The notes below the pieces were generated by a model. It ran no database searches. It saw only the letters and a program-made list of their open reading frames with translations, and had not been told where the DNA came from. A program made the position numbers and the translations under genes. This document shows, one piece after another, positions 44,091 to 52,949 of a stretch of DNA of 64,000 nt. Origin of the DNA: Luteimonas mephitis DSM 12574 (GTDB taxonomy: Bacteria; Pseudomonadota; Gammaproteobacteria; Xanthomonadales; Xanthomonadaceae); the NCBI RefSeq assembly GCF_000422305.1, contig NZ_KE383816.1, positions 732,566 through 796,565 of the forward strand, in the 5' to 3' direction. The stretch's first letter is position 1. Each line of letters opens with the position of its first letter.

Positions 44091-44165
44091 GTTGTCGGCG
44101 TTATGCGGCCGATAGGCCGTATCAACGCCGACAGTTATTCCGGCGCGCAGAGCGCCGGAATAACA
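44091..44165 (+). promoter_or_regulatory. Two consecutive hairpins abutting the trmL start
   Basis: The first hairpin (about 44091-44133) has outer stem TGTCGGCGTT/AACGCCGACA and inner stem ATGCGGCC/GGCCGTAT. The second (about 44135-44165) is a perfect 13-bp stem GTTATTCCGGCGC/GCGCCGGAATAAC with a 5-base loop. It ends 2-3 bases before the TTG start codon, leaving no free Shine-Dalgarno. Confidence 0.75.
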
Positions 44166-44166
44166 G

Positions 44167-44631
44167 TTGTTCGACGTCATCCTCCATCGGCCGGAAATCC
44201 CGCCCAATACCGGCAACGCGATCCGGCTGTGCGCCAACACCGGTGCGCGCCTGCACCTGGTGCGCCCGCTGGGCTTCGACATGGACGACCGCCAGCTGCG
44301 CCGTGCCGGCCTCGACTACCACGAGTACGCCCGCGTGCAGGTGCACGATTCGCTGGCAGCGGCGCTGGCCGCGATCGCCCCGCCGCGGCTGTTCGCGCTG
44401 AGCACGCGCAATGCGGTGCGCTTCGACACCCCGCGCTTCGTCGAGGGCGACGCCTTCGTGTTCGGCAGCGAAACCGCCGGCCTGCCCGACGAGGTGCTGG
44501 CCGCGATCCCGGACGGGCAGCGCCTGCGCCTGCCGATGCGCCCGGACAACCGCAGCATCAACCTGTCCAACGCGGTGGCGGTGGTGGTGTTCGAAGCCTG
44601 GCGACAGCTGGAGTTCCGCGGCGGCGCCTGA
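44167..44631 (+). CDS. trmL: tRNA (cytidine/uridine(34)-2'-O)-methyltransferase TrmL
   Basis: 154 aa SPOUT methyltransferase, close to E. coli TrmL (157 aa). It starts MFDVILHRPEIPPNTGNAIRLCA; motif 2 is FGSETAGLP and motif 3 RLPMRPDNRSINLSNAVAVVVFE, forming the knot that binds AdoMet. It methylates the wobble ribose of leucine tRNAs. The start must be TTG at 44167 because an in-frame stop (TAA) lies two codons upstream. Confidence 0.95.
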   Translation: MFDVILHRPEIPPNTGNAIRLCANTGARLHLVRPLGFDMDDRQLRRAGLDYHEYARVQVHDSLAAALAAIAPPRLFALSTRNAVRFDTPRFVEGDAFVFGSETAGLPDEVLAAIPDGQRLRLPMRPDNRSINLSNAVAVVVFEAWRQLEFRGGA

Positions 44632-44810
44632 CCCGGTCGCGACCGAAAAGTTCCTGTACTGTCAAGTTTACTATTCAGCGTGCGTTGGCGCCGCGCGCGG
44701 ACAATGCGCGCCACCGGTCCAGGCGTCGCCGTTTCCCCGACGGTCTCTCTCCCTCCCCTGACGCCTGGCCGGCCCTTACAAAAACAACGATTCCAGAAGG
44801 GTCCCCCAGA

Positions 44811-45395
44811 ATGAAGAACTCCCTGATTGCCGCCGCACTGCTGGCGGTGCCCGCGCTTGCCCTGGCTACCGGCGCTTCGGCGGCCGATGGCGTGTCCTAC
44901 AACTACATCCAGGGCGGCTACGCCGCCACCAACGGCGACGGCAACGTCGATGCCGACGGCTGGGCGATCGACGGCTCGGTCGCCGTGCACCCCAATTTCC
45001 ACCTGTTCGGTGCCTTCAACCAGCAGGAAATCGACAACACCAATATCGACATCGACCAGTGGCGCGCCGGCGTGGGCTACAACCACGAGATCTCGCCGCG
45101 GGTCGACCTGCTCACCCGCATCGCCTACGAGAAGTTCGACGCCGGCAGCAACCTGGACTTCGACGGTTACAGCGTCGAGGCCGGCGCCCGCGCGGCGCTG
45201 ACCAACAACCTGGAAGGCTACGCGCTGGCCGGCTACGAGAACTACGACAGCAACGGCCTGCTCGCCGATGACAGCAACTTCTACGGCCGCCTCGGCGCGC
45301 AGTGGAAGTTCAACCAGAACTGGGGCGTGAGCGGCGACGTCAAGTTCTCCGACGGCGACACGCAGTGGTTCGTCGGTCCGCGCCTGACCTGGTAA
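44811..45395 (+). CDS. Ax21-family outer-membrane protein
   Basis: 194 aa. Signal peptide (LLAVPALALATGASAAD), then an eight-stranded small beta-barrel: alternating hydrophobic segments (YNYIQGGYA, WRAGVGYNH, GYSVEAGARA, FYGRLGAQW, VGPRLTW) ending in an aromatic residue. It matches Ax21 of Xanthomonas and Stenotrophomonas, a secreted or vesicle-associated outer-membrane protein. AGAAGGG lies upstream of the ATG. A strong terminator follows. Confidence 0.9.
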   Translation: MKNSLIAAALLAVPALALATGASAADGVSYNYIQGGYAATNGDGNVDADGWAIDGSVAVHPNFHLFGAFNQQEIDNTNIDIDQWRAGVGYNHEISPRVDLLTRIAYEKFDAGSNLDFDGYSVEAGARAALTNNLEGYALAGYENYDSNGLLADDSNFYGRLGAQWKFNQNWGVSGDVKFSDGDTQWFVGPRLTW

Positions 45396-45460
45396 CCGCA
45401 GCATCACCATCAAGCGACAAGGTTTTACCCGCGATCGATCTCTCTCCCCGCATCGCGACC

Positions 45461-45489
45461 AGCCCGGCCAGCAATGGCCGGGCTTTTTA
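45461..45489 (+). terminator. Rho-independent terminator of the Ax21-like gene
   Basis: AGCCCGGCCA, loop GCAA, TGGCCGGGCT, then TTTT: a perfect 10-bp GC-rich stem followed by T residues, 66 bases after the stop codon. Confidence 0.93.
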
Positions 45490-45780
45490 ATGTCTCGGCC
45501 TTCGAGTTTTCGCAGGAGTGGTTTCAGCCGCGAGCTTTTCGCGAGTCGCCAATCCTCGGCCCGGCCCCCAAGAGCTCGCGGCTGAAGCCGCTCCTACAAA
45601 GTGCCCCGACGGGCTCTGCTTCAACGGATCCGAACCACCTGTGTCGATGGCAGACCCGGAGGGCGGCGCGCATGGATATGCAGCGCCCTCCGGGTCTGCC
45701 GGCATAAGCGGCATGAGTGATTTCCAGAAGAGCGGGGAGCAGGAAGCAGGAGACTGCAGGCTCTCGCCCCGAGGGCCGAG
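45490..45780. other. Intergenic region with repeats between Ax21-like gene and gpsA
   Basis: The stretch after the terminator holds repeat family C copy 2 (45512-45597) and a further inverted repeat at about 45654-45705 (CAGACCCGGAGGG / CCCTCCGGGTCTG). It separates the converging Ax21-like and gpsA genes. No coding sequence was seen. Confidence 0.6.
45512..45597 (+). repeat. Intergenic inverted repeat, family C copy 2
   Basis: Left arm GCAGGAGTGGTTTCAGCCGC, right arm GCGGCTGAAGCCGCTCCTAC, both bordered by AGCTTTTC/AGAGCT. A diverged copy of the element at 43974. Confidence 0.85.
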
Positions 45781-46797
45781 CTACCCGGCTGGGTATTCGG
45801 CCTTCTGCTCGCGCGACAGCAGGCGCTGCAGCGCTTCGGCCGGGGTGATGTCGCCGTGCAGCACGGCGCGCACGTTCTCCGAGATCGGCAGCTCCACGCC
45901 GTGGCGCTCCGCCAGGCGCATGACTTCGTTGGCGGTCTGCACCGACTCGACCACCTGGCCGATCTCGCGCACCGCATCCTCGAGCGTCTGGCCGCGGCCG
46001 AGCGCAAGGCCGAGGCGGCGGTTGCGCGACAGGTCGCCGGTGCAGGTCAGCACCAGGTCGCCGAGGCCCGCCAGGCCCATCAGGGTTTCGGCGCGGCCGC
46101 CGATCGCGGCGTTGAGCCGCAGCATTTCGTTGAGGCCGCGGGTGATCAGGCCGGTGCGGGCGTTGAGGCCCAGTTCCATGCCGTCGGCGGCGCCGGTGGC
46201 CACGGCCAGCACGTTCTTCATCGCCCCGCCGAGCTCGGCGCCGCGCATGTCGCTGCCGGTGTAGGCGCGGAATTCCGGGCCGTGCAGCACGTCGGCGACC
46301 TGCTGCACGAACGCGGTGTCCTCGCCCTGCACGGTCAGCGCGGTCGGCAGGCCGAGCGCGACTTCCTTCGCAAACGACGGCCCGGTGACCACCGCCAGCG
46401 GCACGTCCGGGCCGAGCAGTTCGCCCGCCACTTCGTGCAGGAAGCGCCCGGAGCCGGGTTCGAAGCCCTTGGCCGCCCACGCCACGCCGGCGTGCGCCGG
46501 GCGCAGCGGCGCCAGCGCGCGCAGGGTTTCGGTGAACGCGTGCGACGGCACCACCACCAGCACCAGGTCCGCACCGCGCATCGCGGCGGCCAGGTCGGTG
46601 GTGGCGCGCAGGCTTTCAGGCAGCGCGATGCCCGGCAGGTAGCGCGGGTTTTCGTGGCGCCGGTCGATCGCCTCGGCCACCGCGGCGTCGCGCCCCCAGA
46701 GCACGGTCGGGTGACCGTGCCTGGCAATCAGTGCAGCCAGCGCGGTGCCCCAGGAGCCGGCTCCCAGCACCACCACCGACGATGTCGCTTCCGCCAT
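45781..46797 (-). CDS. gpsA: NAD(P)H-dependent glycerol-3-phosphate dehydrogenase
   Basis: 338 aa. N-terminal Rossmann [10 protein letters not shown] (12-21), then [38 protein letters not shown] with the catalytic Lys, and [20 protein letters not shown]. It makes sn-glycerol 3-phosphate for phospholipids. It follows secB by 6 bases, the widely conserved secB-gpsA pair. Confidence 0.97.
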   Translation of the reverse strand: MAEATSSVVVLGAGSWGTALAALIARHGHPTVLWGRDAAVAEAIDRRHENPRYLPGIALPESLRATTDLAAAMRGADLVLVVVPSHAFTETLRALAPLRPAHAGVAWAAKGFEPGSGRFLHEVAGELLGPDVPLAVVTGPSFAKEVALGLPTALTVQGEDTAFVQQVADVLHGPEFRAYTGSDMRGAELGGAMKNVLAVATGAADGMELGLNARTGLITRGLNEMLRLNAAIGGRAETLMGLAGLGDLVLTCTGDLSRNRRLGLALGRGQTLEDAVREIGQVVESVQTANEVMRLAERHGVELPISENVRAVLHGDITPAEALQRLLSREQKAEYPAG

Positions 46798-46803
46798 GGC
46801 GGA

Positions 46804-47331
46804 TCAGGCGTTGCCGGCCGGTTCGCTGGCGGCCAGGTTGCCGTCGCCGCCCTTGGCCTGCTGCTCGGCGCGCTGGCGCAGGCTTTCGGCGTAGAGGGCT
46901 TCGAAGTTGATCGGCTGCAGCAGGAACGGCGGGAAACCGCCGGCCTGAATCAGGTCGCCGATGGTCTGGCGCACGTACGGATACAGGATGTTCGGGCAGT
47001 GGGTGCCGAGGATGGCGTCGAGCGCGGCATCGTCGAACCCGGCCAGGCCGAACACGCCGGCCTGCTGCACTTCGGCCAGGTAGGCGGTCCTGTCTTCGGC
47101 AAACGTGCAGGTCAGGGTGACGCCGAGCACGACTTCGAATGCGCTGTCGTTCAGGCGCTGCACGCGCTGGTTGAGGTTCATCTGCAGCTGCGGCTGGCCC
47201 TGCTCGTTGAACACGCCCGGCGCGCCCGGTGCCTCGAACGACACGTCCTTGACGTAGATCTTCTCGACGCTGAACTGCGGGCCGTTGGAGGCCGGCGCGG
47301 CGGCGCCGTTGCTGACGGGTTGGTCGGACAT
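46804..47331 (-). CDS. secB: Protein-export chaperone SecB
   Basis: 175 aa. The core [43 protein letters not shown] and [37 protein letters not shown] blocks are all SecB signatures. The C-terminal extension ([17 protein letters not shown]) is longer than in E. coli. SecB holds preproteins unfolded and delivers them to SecA. ATG at 47331 gives the canonical N-terminus. Confidence 0.97.
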   Translation of the reverse strand: MSDQPVSNGAAAPASNGPQFSVEKIYVKDVSFEAPGAPGVFNEQGQPQLQMNLNQRVQRLNDSAFEVVLGVTLTCTFAEDRTAYLAEVQQAGVFGLAGFDDAALDAILGTHCPNILYPYVRQTIGDLIQAGGFPPFLLQPINFEALYAESLRQRAEQQAKGGDGNLAASEPAGNA

Positions 47332-47422
47332 CTGGGAACTCCGGCTGAAAGGAAAAGACGGGAAAAGAGGCCGATTATGGCATGGCGCCACGGGACGCCC
47401 GGCTCGCGCCGGCCTCGCGGGC

Positions 47423-47866
47423 TCAGCCCCTGGCGCGGCCCTTGACCAGCGGCAGGTCGGCCTGCTGCCAGCCGCCGATGCCGCCGTCGAGCACGTGCAC
47501 GTGCTCGAAACCGGCCTTTTTCAGGCGCCTGGCGGCACCGGCGGCGGTCTGGCCGGTCTTGCACACCAGCACCACCGGCAGCGACTTGGCCGGCGCGAGC
47601 TGCTTGCTTTCGGGATCGAACTGGCTCATCTGCACGTTCTTCGAGCCCGGCACGTGGCCCTTCTCGAAATCGGCCATCGGACGCAGGTCGACGACCAGCG
47701 CGTTGTCGCGGTTGATCAGCGCGGTCAGGGCGGCCGGCCGCAGCACCTTGTAGCCGCGGAACAGCTGCGCGATTTCGTTGCCGATGATCGCAAGGGTCAG
47801 GCCGACCAGCGCGATCGACAGCAATTCGTGGCGGCCGGCGAAGGCCAGCAGTTCTTCAGGATTCAC
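47423..47866 (-). CDS. Membrane-anchored rhodanese-like protein (YibN-like)
   Basis: 147 aa from a GTG at 47866. An N-terminal TM helix ([19 protein letters not shown]) precedes a single rhodanese domain with [20 protein letters not shown] and the active-site Cys in LVCKTGQTA. In gammaproteobacteria yibN precedes secB and gpsA, which matches here; grxC, usually between, is missing. Confidence 0.9.
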   Translation of the reverse strand: MNPEELLAFAGRHELLSIALVGLTLAIIGNEIAQLFRGYKVLRPAALTALINRDNALVVDLRPMADFEKGHVPGSKNVQMSQFDPESKQLAPAKSLPVVLVCKTGQTAAGAARRLKKAGFEHVHVLDGGIGGWQQADLPLVKGRARG

Positions 47867-47950
47867 GGGGTCTGACGGGGCAAGCCGGGAACTGGCGGGC
47901 CGCGATTGTCGCACAGGCGCCCGCGCGGGACGCCGGCGACGAGCCCGCGC

Positions 47951-48370
47951 CTATTCGCCTTCCCACAGGTCGGGCAGGCCGTTCATCTGCCACCAGGCCT
48001 TGGCCTCGGGGTCGTAGTGCCAGCGCTCGGTGTAGCGCATGCCGCGCTCGGTCATGGTGTGCTTGTTGATCACGCCCAGGTCGATCTCGCGCACCACGTC
48101 GCCGTCGGGCAAGGTCTGTGCGCCCAGGTCGTGGTAGCGGGAAATGCCGACGTGGTTGTAGCGCTCGAATTCCACTGCCGTCATCGGATGCGCTTCGCGA
48201 TATTTGGCGTCGACCAGGTTCCAGGCGCCCTCGAAGTCGCCCCAGCGGATCGCCGCCGACCAGGCGTACTGCGCTTCGTGCAGCTTGTCGGCCTTGCCGC
48301 CCGTGCTGGCGCAGCCCGCAGCCAGCAGCGCAACGGCCAGCAGCAGCCACCAGTGCTTCAACATCCGCAT
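47951..48370 (-). CDS. Hypothetical lipoprotein
   Basis: 139 aa. Lipobox LLAAGC (Cys ~20) then a ~115-residue domain with AWSAAIRWGDFEGAWNLVDAKY and GMRYTERWHYDPEAKAWWQ, a layout reminiscent of an NTF2-like fold. Family not recognised by name; conserved-looking aromatic residues suggest a real gene. It lies 84 bases before the rhodanese gene on the same strand. Confidence 0.8.
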   Translation of the reverse strand: MRMLKHWWLLLAVALLAAGCASTGGKADKLHEAQYAWSAAIRWGDFEGAWNLVDAKYREAHPMTAVEFERYNHVGISRYHDLGAQTLPDGDVVREIDLGVINKHTMTERGMRYTERWHYDPEAKAWWQMNGLPDLWEGE

Positions 48371-48482
48371 CGCGTTTCTCCTCCCCGGGCCCGGCGTGGC
48401 GGCAAGGGTAGCAATCCGGGGCGCGCCTGCGCTTGCGTGCGATCGCAGAACGGCCGCGCCACCCCGGCGCGGCGAGTGGGGC

Positions 48483-48947
48483 TCACCCCGGTTTGCGCGC
48501 GATCGCCACGTAGCGCGCGCGCAAGGTCGTGGCAACGCCGCCGTCGGGCAGCGGCACGGTCGCGACCAGGGTGGTCCGGGCGCGGCCGCGTTCGCGCAGC
48601 GTGGCGATGAAGTCGCCCCACGCGCTGTCCTCGGCGATCCGCGCCTGCGCGCGCAGGTCGGCGAACAGCGGCGCCAGATAGCGCACCTCGCTGTCGGCGA
48701 CGAACACGTCCGCGTCCAGCCCGGCCTGTTGCACGTGCAGCGTCACCAGTCCCCACGACGCCAGCGTCATCAGCGACACCAGGCTGCCGCCGAACGCGCA
48801 GCCCTTGTCGTTGACGTGCAGCGCCAGCGGCGCTTCCAGGGTCAGCGTGTCGCCGTCATGGCCGGCGATCCGCAGCTGCATCGCCGCCACCGGCGGCATC
48901 GCCTGGTAGTGGGCGTCCAGCGCGCGCAGGGCGGGTTGGTCTTGCAA
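48483..48947 (-). CDS. Thioesterase-like protein (YiiD C-terminal domain type)
   Basis: 154 aa hotdog fold: VNDKGCAFGGSLVSLMTLASWGLVTL is the family core, followed by ADSEVRYLAPL. No ATG at the N-terminus; TTG at 48947 is preceded by GAGG 9 bases upstream, and an internal ATG is 16 codons in. It is divergent from hemD. Confidence 0.8.
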   Translation of the reverse strand: MQDQPALRALDAHYQAMPPVAAMQLRIAGHDGDTLTLEAPLALHVNDKGCAFGGSLVSLMTLASWGLVTLHVQQAGLDADVFVADSEVRYLAPLFADLRAQARIAEDSAWGDFIATLRERGRARTTLVATVPLPDGGVATTLRARYVAIARKPG

Positions 48948-49037
48948 CGGCAGGGTCCTCGCTGGAAGGGATCGTCTTGCGTGGAAACGGATGCAGCGAG
49001 GCTTGCGAGCATCCCGGCGACCGCCCAAGCTGGCCGC

Positions 49038-49838
49038 ATGCGCACTCGACCACCGCCTCCCACCGCACTGGCCGGATGCTACGTCATCTCGCTGCGCCCG
49101 GTGGGCGCGCATGCCGCGATCCGGCGCGCCGCGGCGGCCCACGGCGCACGCGTGCTGGCGCTGTCGCCATGGAAGCTGGTCCTGCACGACGACCGCACGG
49201 CCCGCGCCAGCCTGCGCGCCGCGCTGGCCGCGGACCGGGTGCTGGTGACCAGCCCGGCCGCGGTCGGCGCGGCGCGGGCGCTGCAGCCGCTGCATCGGCG
49301 GCGCGGGCAGCAGTGGTTCGCGGTCGGCGCGGGCACGGCCGCGGCGCTGCGGCGGGCCGGCATCGACGAGGTCGCCGCGCCCACGCGGATGGACAGCGAA
49401 GGCCTGCTCGCGCTGCCGGGGCTGCACGGCCTGCGCGGCAGCAGCGCCGGCCTGGTCACCGCGCCGGGCGGCCGCGGCCGCATCGTGCCGGCGCTGCAGC
49501 GCCGCGGCGCGCGCGTGCTGCGCGCCAACGTCTACGAACGCGTGCCGATCGCACCGTCGCCGCGCGCGCTCGCGGCGCTGCGCGCGCTGGCGGCGCCCGC
49601 CGCGCCCGCCTGGCTGCTGCTGAGCAGCGGCGAGGCATTGGCGCACCTGCTCGATGTCCTGCCCGGCGACGCCCTCGCCGCGCTGCGCCGCGCGCGCGTG
49701 GCCGCGGCCAGCGAACGGCTCGCGCAGCTGGCGGGCGAGAACGGCTTCAGCGGGATCGTCACCGCGGCCAGCGCGCGCCCGCGCGACCTGCTTGATGCCG
49801 CCGCGTCCACCGCCGCCGGATCCCGGAAGCAGCGCTGA
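49038..49838 (+). CDS. hemD: Uroporphyrinogen-III synthase
   Basis: 266 aa. Two alternating alpha/beta domains with weak sequence conservation as is usual: VLVTSPAAVGAARAL (first half), FAVGAGTAAALRRAGI with a conserved GxGTA, and LVTAPGGRGRIVPALQRRGARVLRANVYER leading to LLLSSGEALAHL (second half). It cyclises hydroxymethylbilane with ring-D inversion in haem synthesis. Followed by hemX and hemY, the usual order; hemC is not in the window. Confidence 0.88.
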   Translation: MRTRPPPPTALAGCYVISLRPVGAHAAIRRAAAAHGARVLALSPWKLVLHDDRTARASLRAALAADRVLVTSPAAVGAARALQPLHRRRGQQWFAVGAGTAAALRRAGIDEVAAPTRMDSEGLLALPGLHGLRGSSAGLVTAPGGRGRIVPALQRRGARVLRANVYERVPIAPSPRALAALRALAAPAAPAWLLLSSGEALAHLLDVLPGDALAALRRARVAAASERLAQLAGENGFSGIVTAASARPRDLLDAAASTAAGSRKQR

Positions 49839-49889
49839 TCCGATAGCATTTGCGCCATCCCCCGACACAGTCGCCACCGGCCGCACGCC

Positions 49890-50867
49890 TTGAGCACTCC
49901 CGTTCCACCTCCCGCCACGCGCCGCCGCGGCGGTTCCGCGCTGGCCTGGCTGCTGGCGCTGCTGGTCCTCGCCGCGGGCGGCTGGTTCGGCTGGCACGGG
50001 TGGCAGGCGCGCACGCAGCATGCACGCGACGTCGAAGCGCAGGCCGACCAGCGCCTCGGCGCGCTCGAACAGCGCATCGACGCCCTGCACGCCGACCAGC
50101 GCGCGCAGGCGCAGCGGCTGCAGCAGGCCACCGCCACCAACCGCGTGCTGCGCGACGAACTGCTTGGCATCGGCCAGCGCGCGGCGCTGCTCGAGGACAG
50201 CGTCTCCGCGCTCGCGGACCCCACGCACAGCGGCGCGCAGGCGCTGCGCCTGGACGAACTCGAACTGGTGCTCGGCCTGGTCCAGCAGCGCCTGCAGCTG
50301 GCCGGCGACCTCGACGGCGCGCGCCGCGGCTATGCGCTTGCGGCAAACCTGCTCGACGGCATCCATGATCCCGCCTGGCTGAGCCTGCGCCAGACCCTGG
50401 CGCAGGAGCGCAGCGCGGTCGACGCGCTGGGCGCCGACCCGCGCGCGGTCGCAGCCGGTCGGCTGCAGGCGTTCGCCGCGGCGCTGCCGGCATTGCCGAT
50501 CACCGTCGCCACGCGCGACGACGCGACGCTGCCGTGGTGGCAACGTGCGTTTGCTCGCGTCATCGACGTGCGCCACGCCGACACCGCGGTGGCGATCGAA
50601 CCGGGCGACCGCGCCGCCGGGCTGGCCGCGCTGCAACTCGAGCTCACCCTTGCCCAGGCCGCCGCGGAACGTCGCGACCGCGACGGCTACCGCAATGCGC
50701 TTGCGCGCGCCGACGGCTGGACCACGCGCCTGTGGCCGGACACGCCGCAGCTGCGCGAGCGCCGCGCGGGCCTGCGCGAGCTGCGCGAACTGCCGCTGGC
50801 GATCGACCTGCCGACGCTGGGCACCACCCTCCAGCAGCTGCGTGCGATGCGCGCGGCGTCGCCCTGA
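49890..50867 (+). CDS. hemX: HemX-like uroporphyrinogen-III C-methyltransferase-family protein
   Basis: 325 aa from a TTG at 49890. One TM helix (ALAWLLALLVLAAGGWFGWHGW, ~18-38), a coiled coil (~45-95, ARDVEAQADQRLGALEQRIDAL) and a helical periplasmic domain with LRLDELELVLGLVQQRLQLAGD, the HemX-family signature. Function in haem synthesis is structural or unknown. It lies between hemD and hemY. Confidence 0.9.
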   Translation: MSTPVPPPATRRRGGSALAWLLALLVLAAGGWFGWHGWQARTQHARDVEAQADQRLGALEQRIDALHADQRAQAQRLQQATATNRVLRDELLGIGQRAALLEDSVSALADPTHSGAQALRLDELELVLGLVQQRLQLAGDLDGARRGYALAANLLDGIHDPAWLSLRQTLAQERSAVDALGADPRAVAAGRLQAFAAALPALPITVATRDDATLPWWQRAFARVIDVRHADTAVAIEPGDRAAGLAALQLELTLAQAAAERRDRDGYRNALARADGWTTRLWPDTPQLRERRAGLRELRELPLAIDLPTLGTTLQQLRAMRAASP

Positions 50868-50938
50868 CGCGCCGCGCCGGTTCGAAAGCGTTCAGCGGCC
50901 CGATGCCGGGTTCACGCGGCGCGCGTTATAGAAGGGGT

Positions 50939-50955
50939 ACTCGAATTGTTCGAGT
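50939..50955 (+). promoter_or_regulatory. Palindrome between hemX and hemY
   Basis: ACTCGAA-TTG-TTCGAGT, a perfect 7-bp inverted repeat in the 203-base gap, 115 bases before the hemY start. It is AT-rich against a GC-rich background, so it may be a regulator-binding site. No regulator can be named. Confidence 0.4.
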
Positions 50956-51070
50956 GCCTTCCTGCCGCCCTTCCGCATCGCGGGCGAGGCGCCGGGAAAG
51001 TCGGTTCGACGCGTTCGTGCACGGATGCGGCCCGGGTCGACGCGGTACCGACACACACGGAGAGCGTGCG

Positions 51071-52327
51071 ATGAACCTGTTCCGCAACTTGCTGTTCTGG
51101 ATCGTGCTGGCGCTGGTGGGCGCGCTGCTCGCGCAGCTGCTGCTGGCCGATCCGGGCTACGTGCTGGTGCGCTACCGCGGCATGGACTACACCACCACGG
51201 TGGCGGCCGGTCTGTTGATCCTGGCCGGCACGCTGTTCGCGCTGTGGCTGCTGTGGAAGCTGCTGACGCTGCCGCTGCGCGCCTGGCGCGGGCATCGCGA
51301 CCGGCAATCGCGCGCGCGGCTGGGCGGCGGCCTGGAGGCGCTGCACCACGGCCACTACGCGCGCGCGCAGAAGCTGCTGGAACAGGCCGCGGGCGACGAC
51401 GACGCGGTTGCCGGCGTCGCCCGCAGCGCCGCGGCGCAGGCCGCGCTGGCGCGCGGCGACGTCGCCGGCGCGAGTGCGCAAGTCGAGGCGATGGGCGAAC
51501 GCCACGCCGCTTCGCGCGCGATCGCCGCCGCCGAGCTCGCGCTCGCCGATGGCCGCCCCACCGACGCGCTGGTCGCGCTCGACGCACCGGCCGCGCAGCC
51601 GTTGCCTCCGCGCGGGCTCGCGCTGCGCGCCGAGGCGTTCGCCATCTCCGGCCAGGGCGCGCAGGCCTACGGCATGCTCGGCCCGATGCGCCAGCAGCAG
51701 GCGCTGCCCGAGGCGCGCCTGTCCGAGCTGGAAACCCGCTGGGCCGAGGCGTCGCTGCACGAAGCCGGCGACGCCAACGTGCTGGCGGACCGCTGGGAAG
51801 CCCTGCCCAAGCCGCTGAAATCCGAGCCGCGCGTGGTGATCGCCTACGCCGACCGCGCCGCCGACCTGCGCTGGGAGGATGCGTCGGCAAAGAGCATCGA
51901 GCAGGCGCTCGACGCGCGCTGGGACGAGCGCCTTGCCGCGCGCTACGGCACCCTTCCGATCGCCCGCCTGGAACAGCGCCGCGACAACGCGCAGCGCTGG
52001 CTGCAGGCGCACCCGGCCAGCCCCGCATTGCTGCTGACCCTGGCGCGGCTGGCCCGCGCGCAGGGCCAGTGGCCAGCGGCTCAGGACTACCTGCACCGCG
52101 CCCTGGCGCAGGGCGCCGGCAGCGAAGCCTGGGAAGAGTTCGGCCACGGCTTCGCCGCCGCCGGTGACGACGCCAGCGCCCGCATCGCCTACGTCAACGC
52201 CCTGCGCGCGGCGCGCGGCGAAACGATCGAGCGGCTGCCCGCCCAGCGCGACCTCCGGCAGACAATCTACGACCGCGCTGTGACCGAGGAACGCGACGAA
52301 CACGGCCTGCCGAGGTTGCGCGAGTAA
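51071..52327 (+). CDS. hemY: HemY-like protein (haem biosynthesis, TPR)
   Basis: 418 aa. Two TM helices in the N-terminus (LLFWIVLALVGALLAQLLLA and TVAAGLLILAGTLFALWLLW) with PGYVLVRYRG between them, the HemY_N signature, followed by TPR-like helical repeats (LGGGLEALHHGHYARAQKLLEQAA, LLLTLARLARAQGQW). Inner-membrane protein of the hemCDXY group; not the protoporphyrinogen oxidase also called HemY. ATG at 51071. Confidence 0.92.
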   Translation: MNLFRNLLFWIVLALVGALLAQLLLADPGYVLVRYRGMDYTTTVAAGLLILAGTLFALWLLWKLLTLPLRAWRGHRDRQSRARLGGGLEALHHGHYARAQKLLEQAAGDDDAVAGVARSAAAQAALARGDVAGASAQVEAMGERHAASRAIAAAELALADGRPTDALVALDAPAAQPLPPRGLALRAEAFAISGQGAQAYGMLGPMRQQQALPEARLSELETRWAEASLHEAGDANVLADRWEALPKPLKSEPRVVIAYADRAADLRWEDASAKSIEQALDARWDERLAARYGTLPIARLEQRRDNAQRWLQAHPASPALLLTLARLARAQGQWPAAQDYLHRALAQGAGSEAWEEFGHGFAAAGDDASARIAYVNALRAARGETIERLPAQRDLRQTIYDRAVTEERDEHGLPRLRE

Positions 52328-52343
52328 CCAACGCAGCTTTCCA

Positions 52344-52428
52344 CGTCCGTCGCGGGAGCCGCGAGCGTTTTCCTGAAGACCCCGAGCCATTCCTCAAAAA
52401 AGCTCGCGGCTCCCGCCGCTCCTACGGA
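52344..52428 (+). repeat. Intergenic inverted repeat, family C copy 3
   Basis: Left arm CGCGGGAGCCGCGAGCG, right arm GCTCGCGGCTCCCGCCGC, arms about 20 bases with a ~32-base loop. Shares its core with the copies at 43974 and 45512. Confidence 0.85.
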
Positions 52429-52437
52429 CCCCGCACG

Positions 52438-52815
52438 ATGCCCCTGCCCCGTTCCCTGGATCCCGAGAATCTGCGCGAGGAAGTCCCCGGATTCGCGCAC
52501 TGGTTCCGCTACCCGCTGCACGCACACGACTTCCATCCACTGCGCGCCGGCGATGACGCGCACGCAAGCCTGCTCGGCTACTACGCCGCCAAGCCGCTGT
52601 ACGGAAAACTCGACGCGCACGGTCGCGTGGACCGCAGCGCCGGCCTCAACGGCGAGGTGGTCGCGGTGTTCGTGCCATCGCCGGCACGATCATGGCGACA
52701 CGCGCGCCTGGTTCGCGCCCGCATGCCGCGCCGGCGCGTCCGTCGCGCCGATGGCACCCGCAACTGGCCGGCGATCCGGCGCGCCGCCGAGGCGGCGATT
52801 CGCCGCAGCCTGTAA
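52438..52815 (+). CDS. Orphan small protein of unknown family
   Basis: 125 aa starting MPLPRSLDPENLREEVPGF. The first ~80 residues look like a folded protein, aromatic-rich (HWFRYPLHAHDFHPL, LLGYYAAKPLYG), and the last ~45 are Arg-rich (RMPRRRVRRADG), possibly a frameshifted or disordered tail. It lies directly after repeat family C and upstream of the effector-immunity pair. No known family is recognised; it could be part of that module or degenerate. Confidence 0.45.
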   Translation: MPLPRSLDPENLREEVPGFAHWFRYPLHAHDFHPLRAGDDAHASLLGYYAAKPLYGKLDAHGRVDRSAGLNGEVVAVFVPSPARSWRHARLVRARMPRRRVRRADGTRNWPAIRRAAEAAIRRSL

Positions 52816-52949
52816 CGCGAGACTGGCACTCGCGCTTAGCACCGCGCGCGGCCACATGCATGAGCGACCGCCGGAATCTCCGCGTGACACGCGTCGCAAT
52901 CCTTCCCAATGGAGTGAAGGTATGCTTTTCCTTCGACAAGGAGATCGGG

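Noticed and set aside
44640..44700. Sigma-70 promoter upstream of the Ax21-like gene (TACTAT-like -10)
   Set aside because: A -10-like TACTAT is visible, but no -35 box stands at proper distance, so it is not listed.
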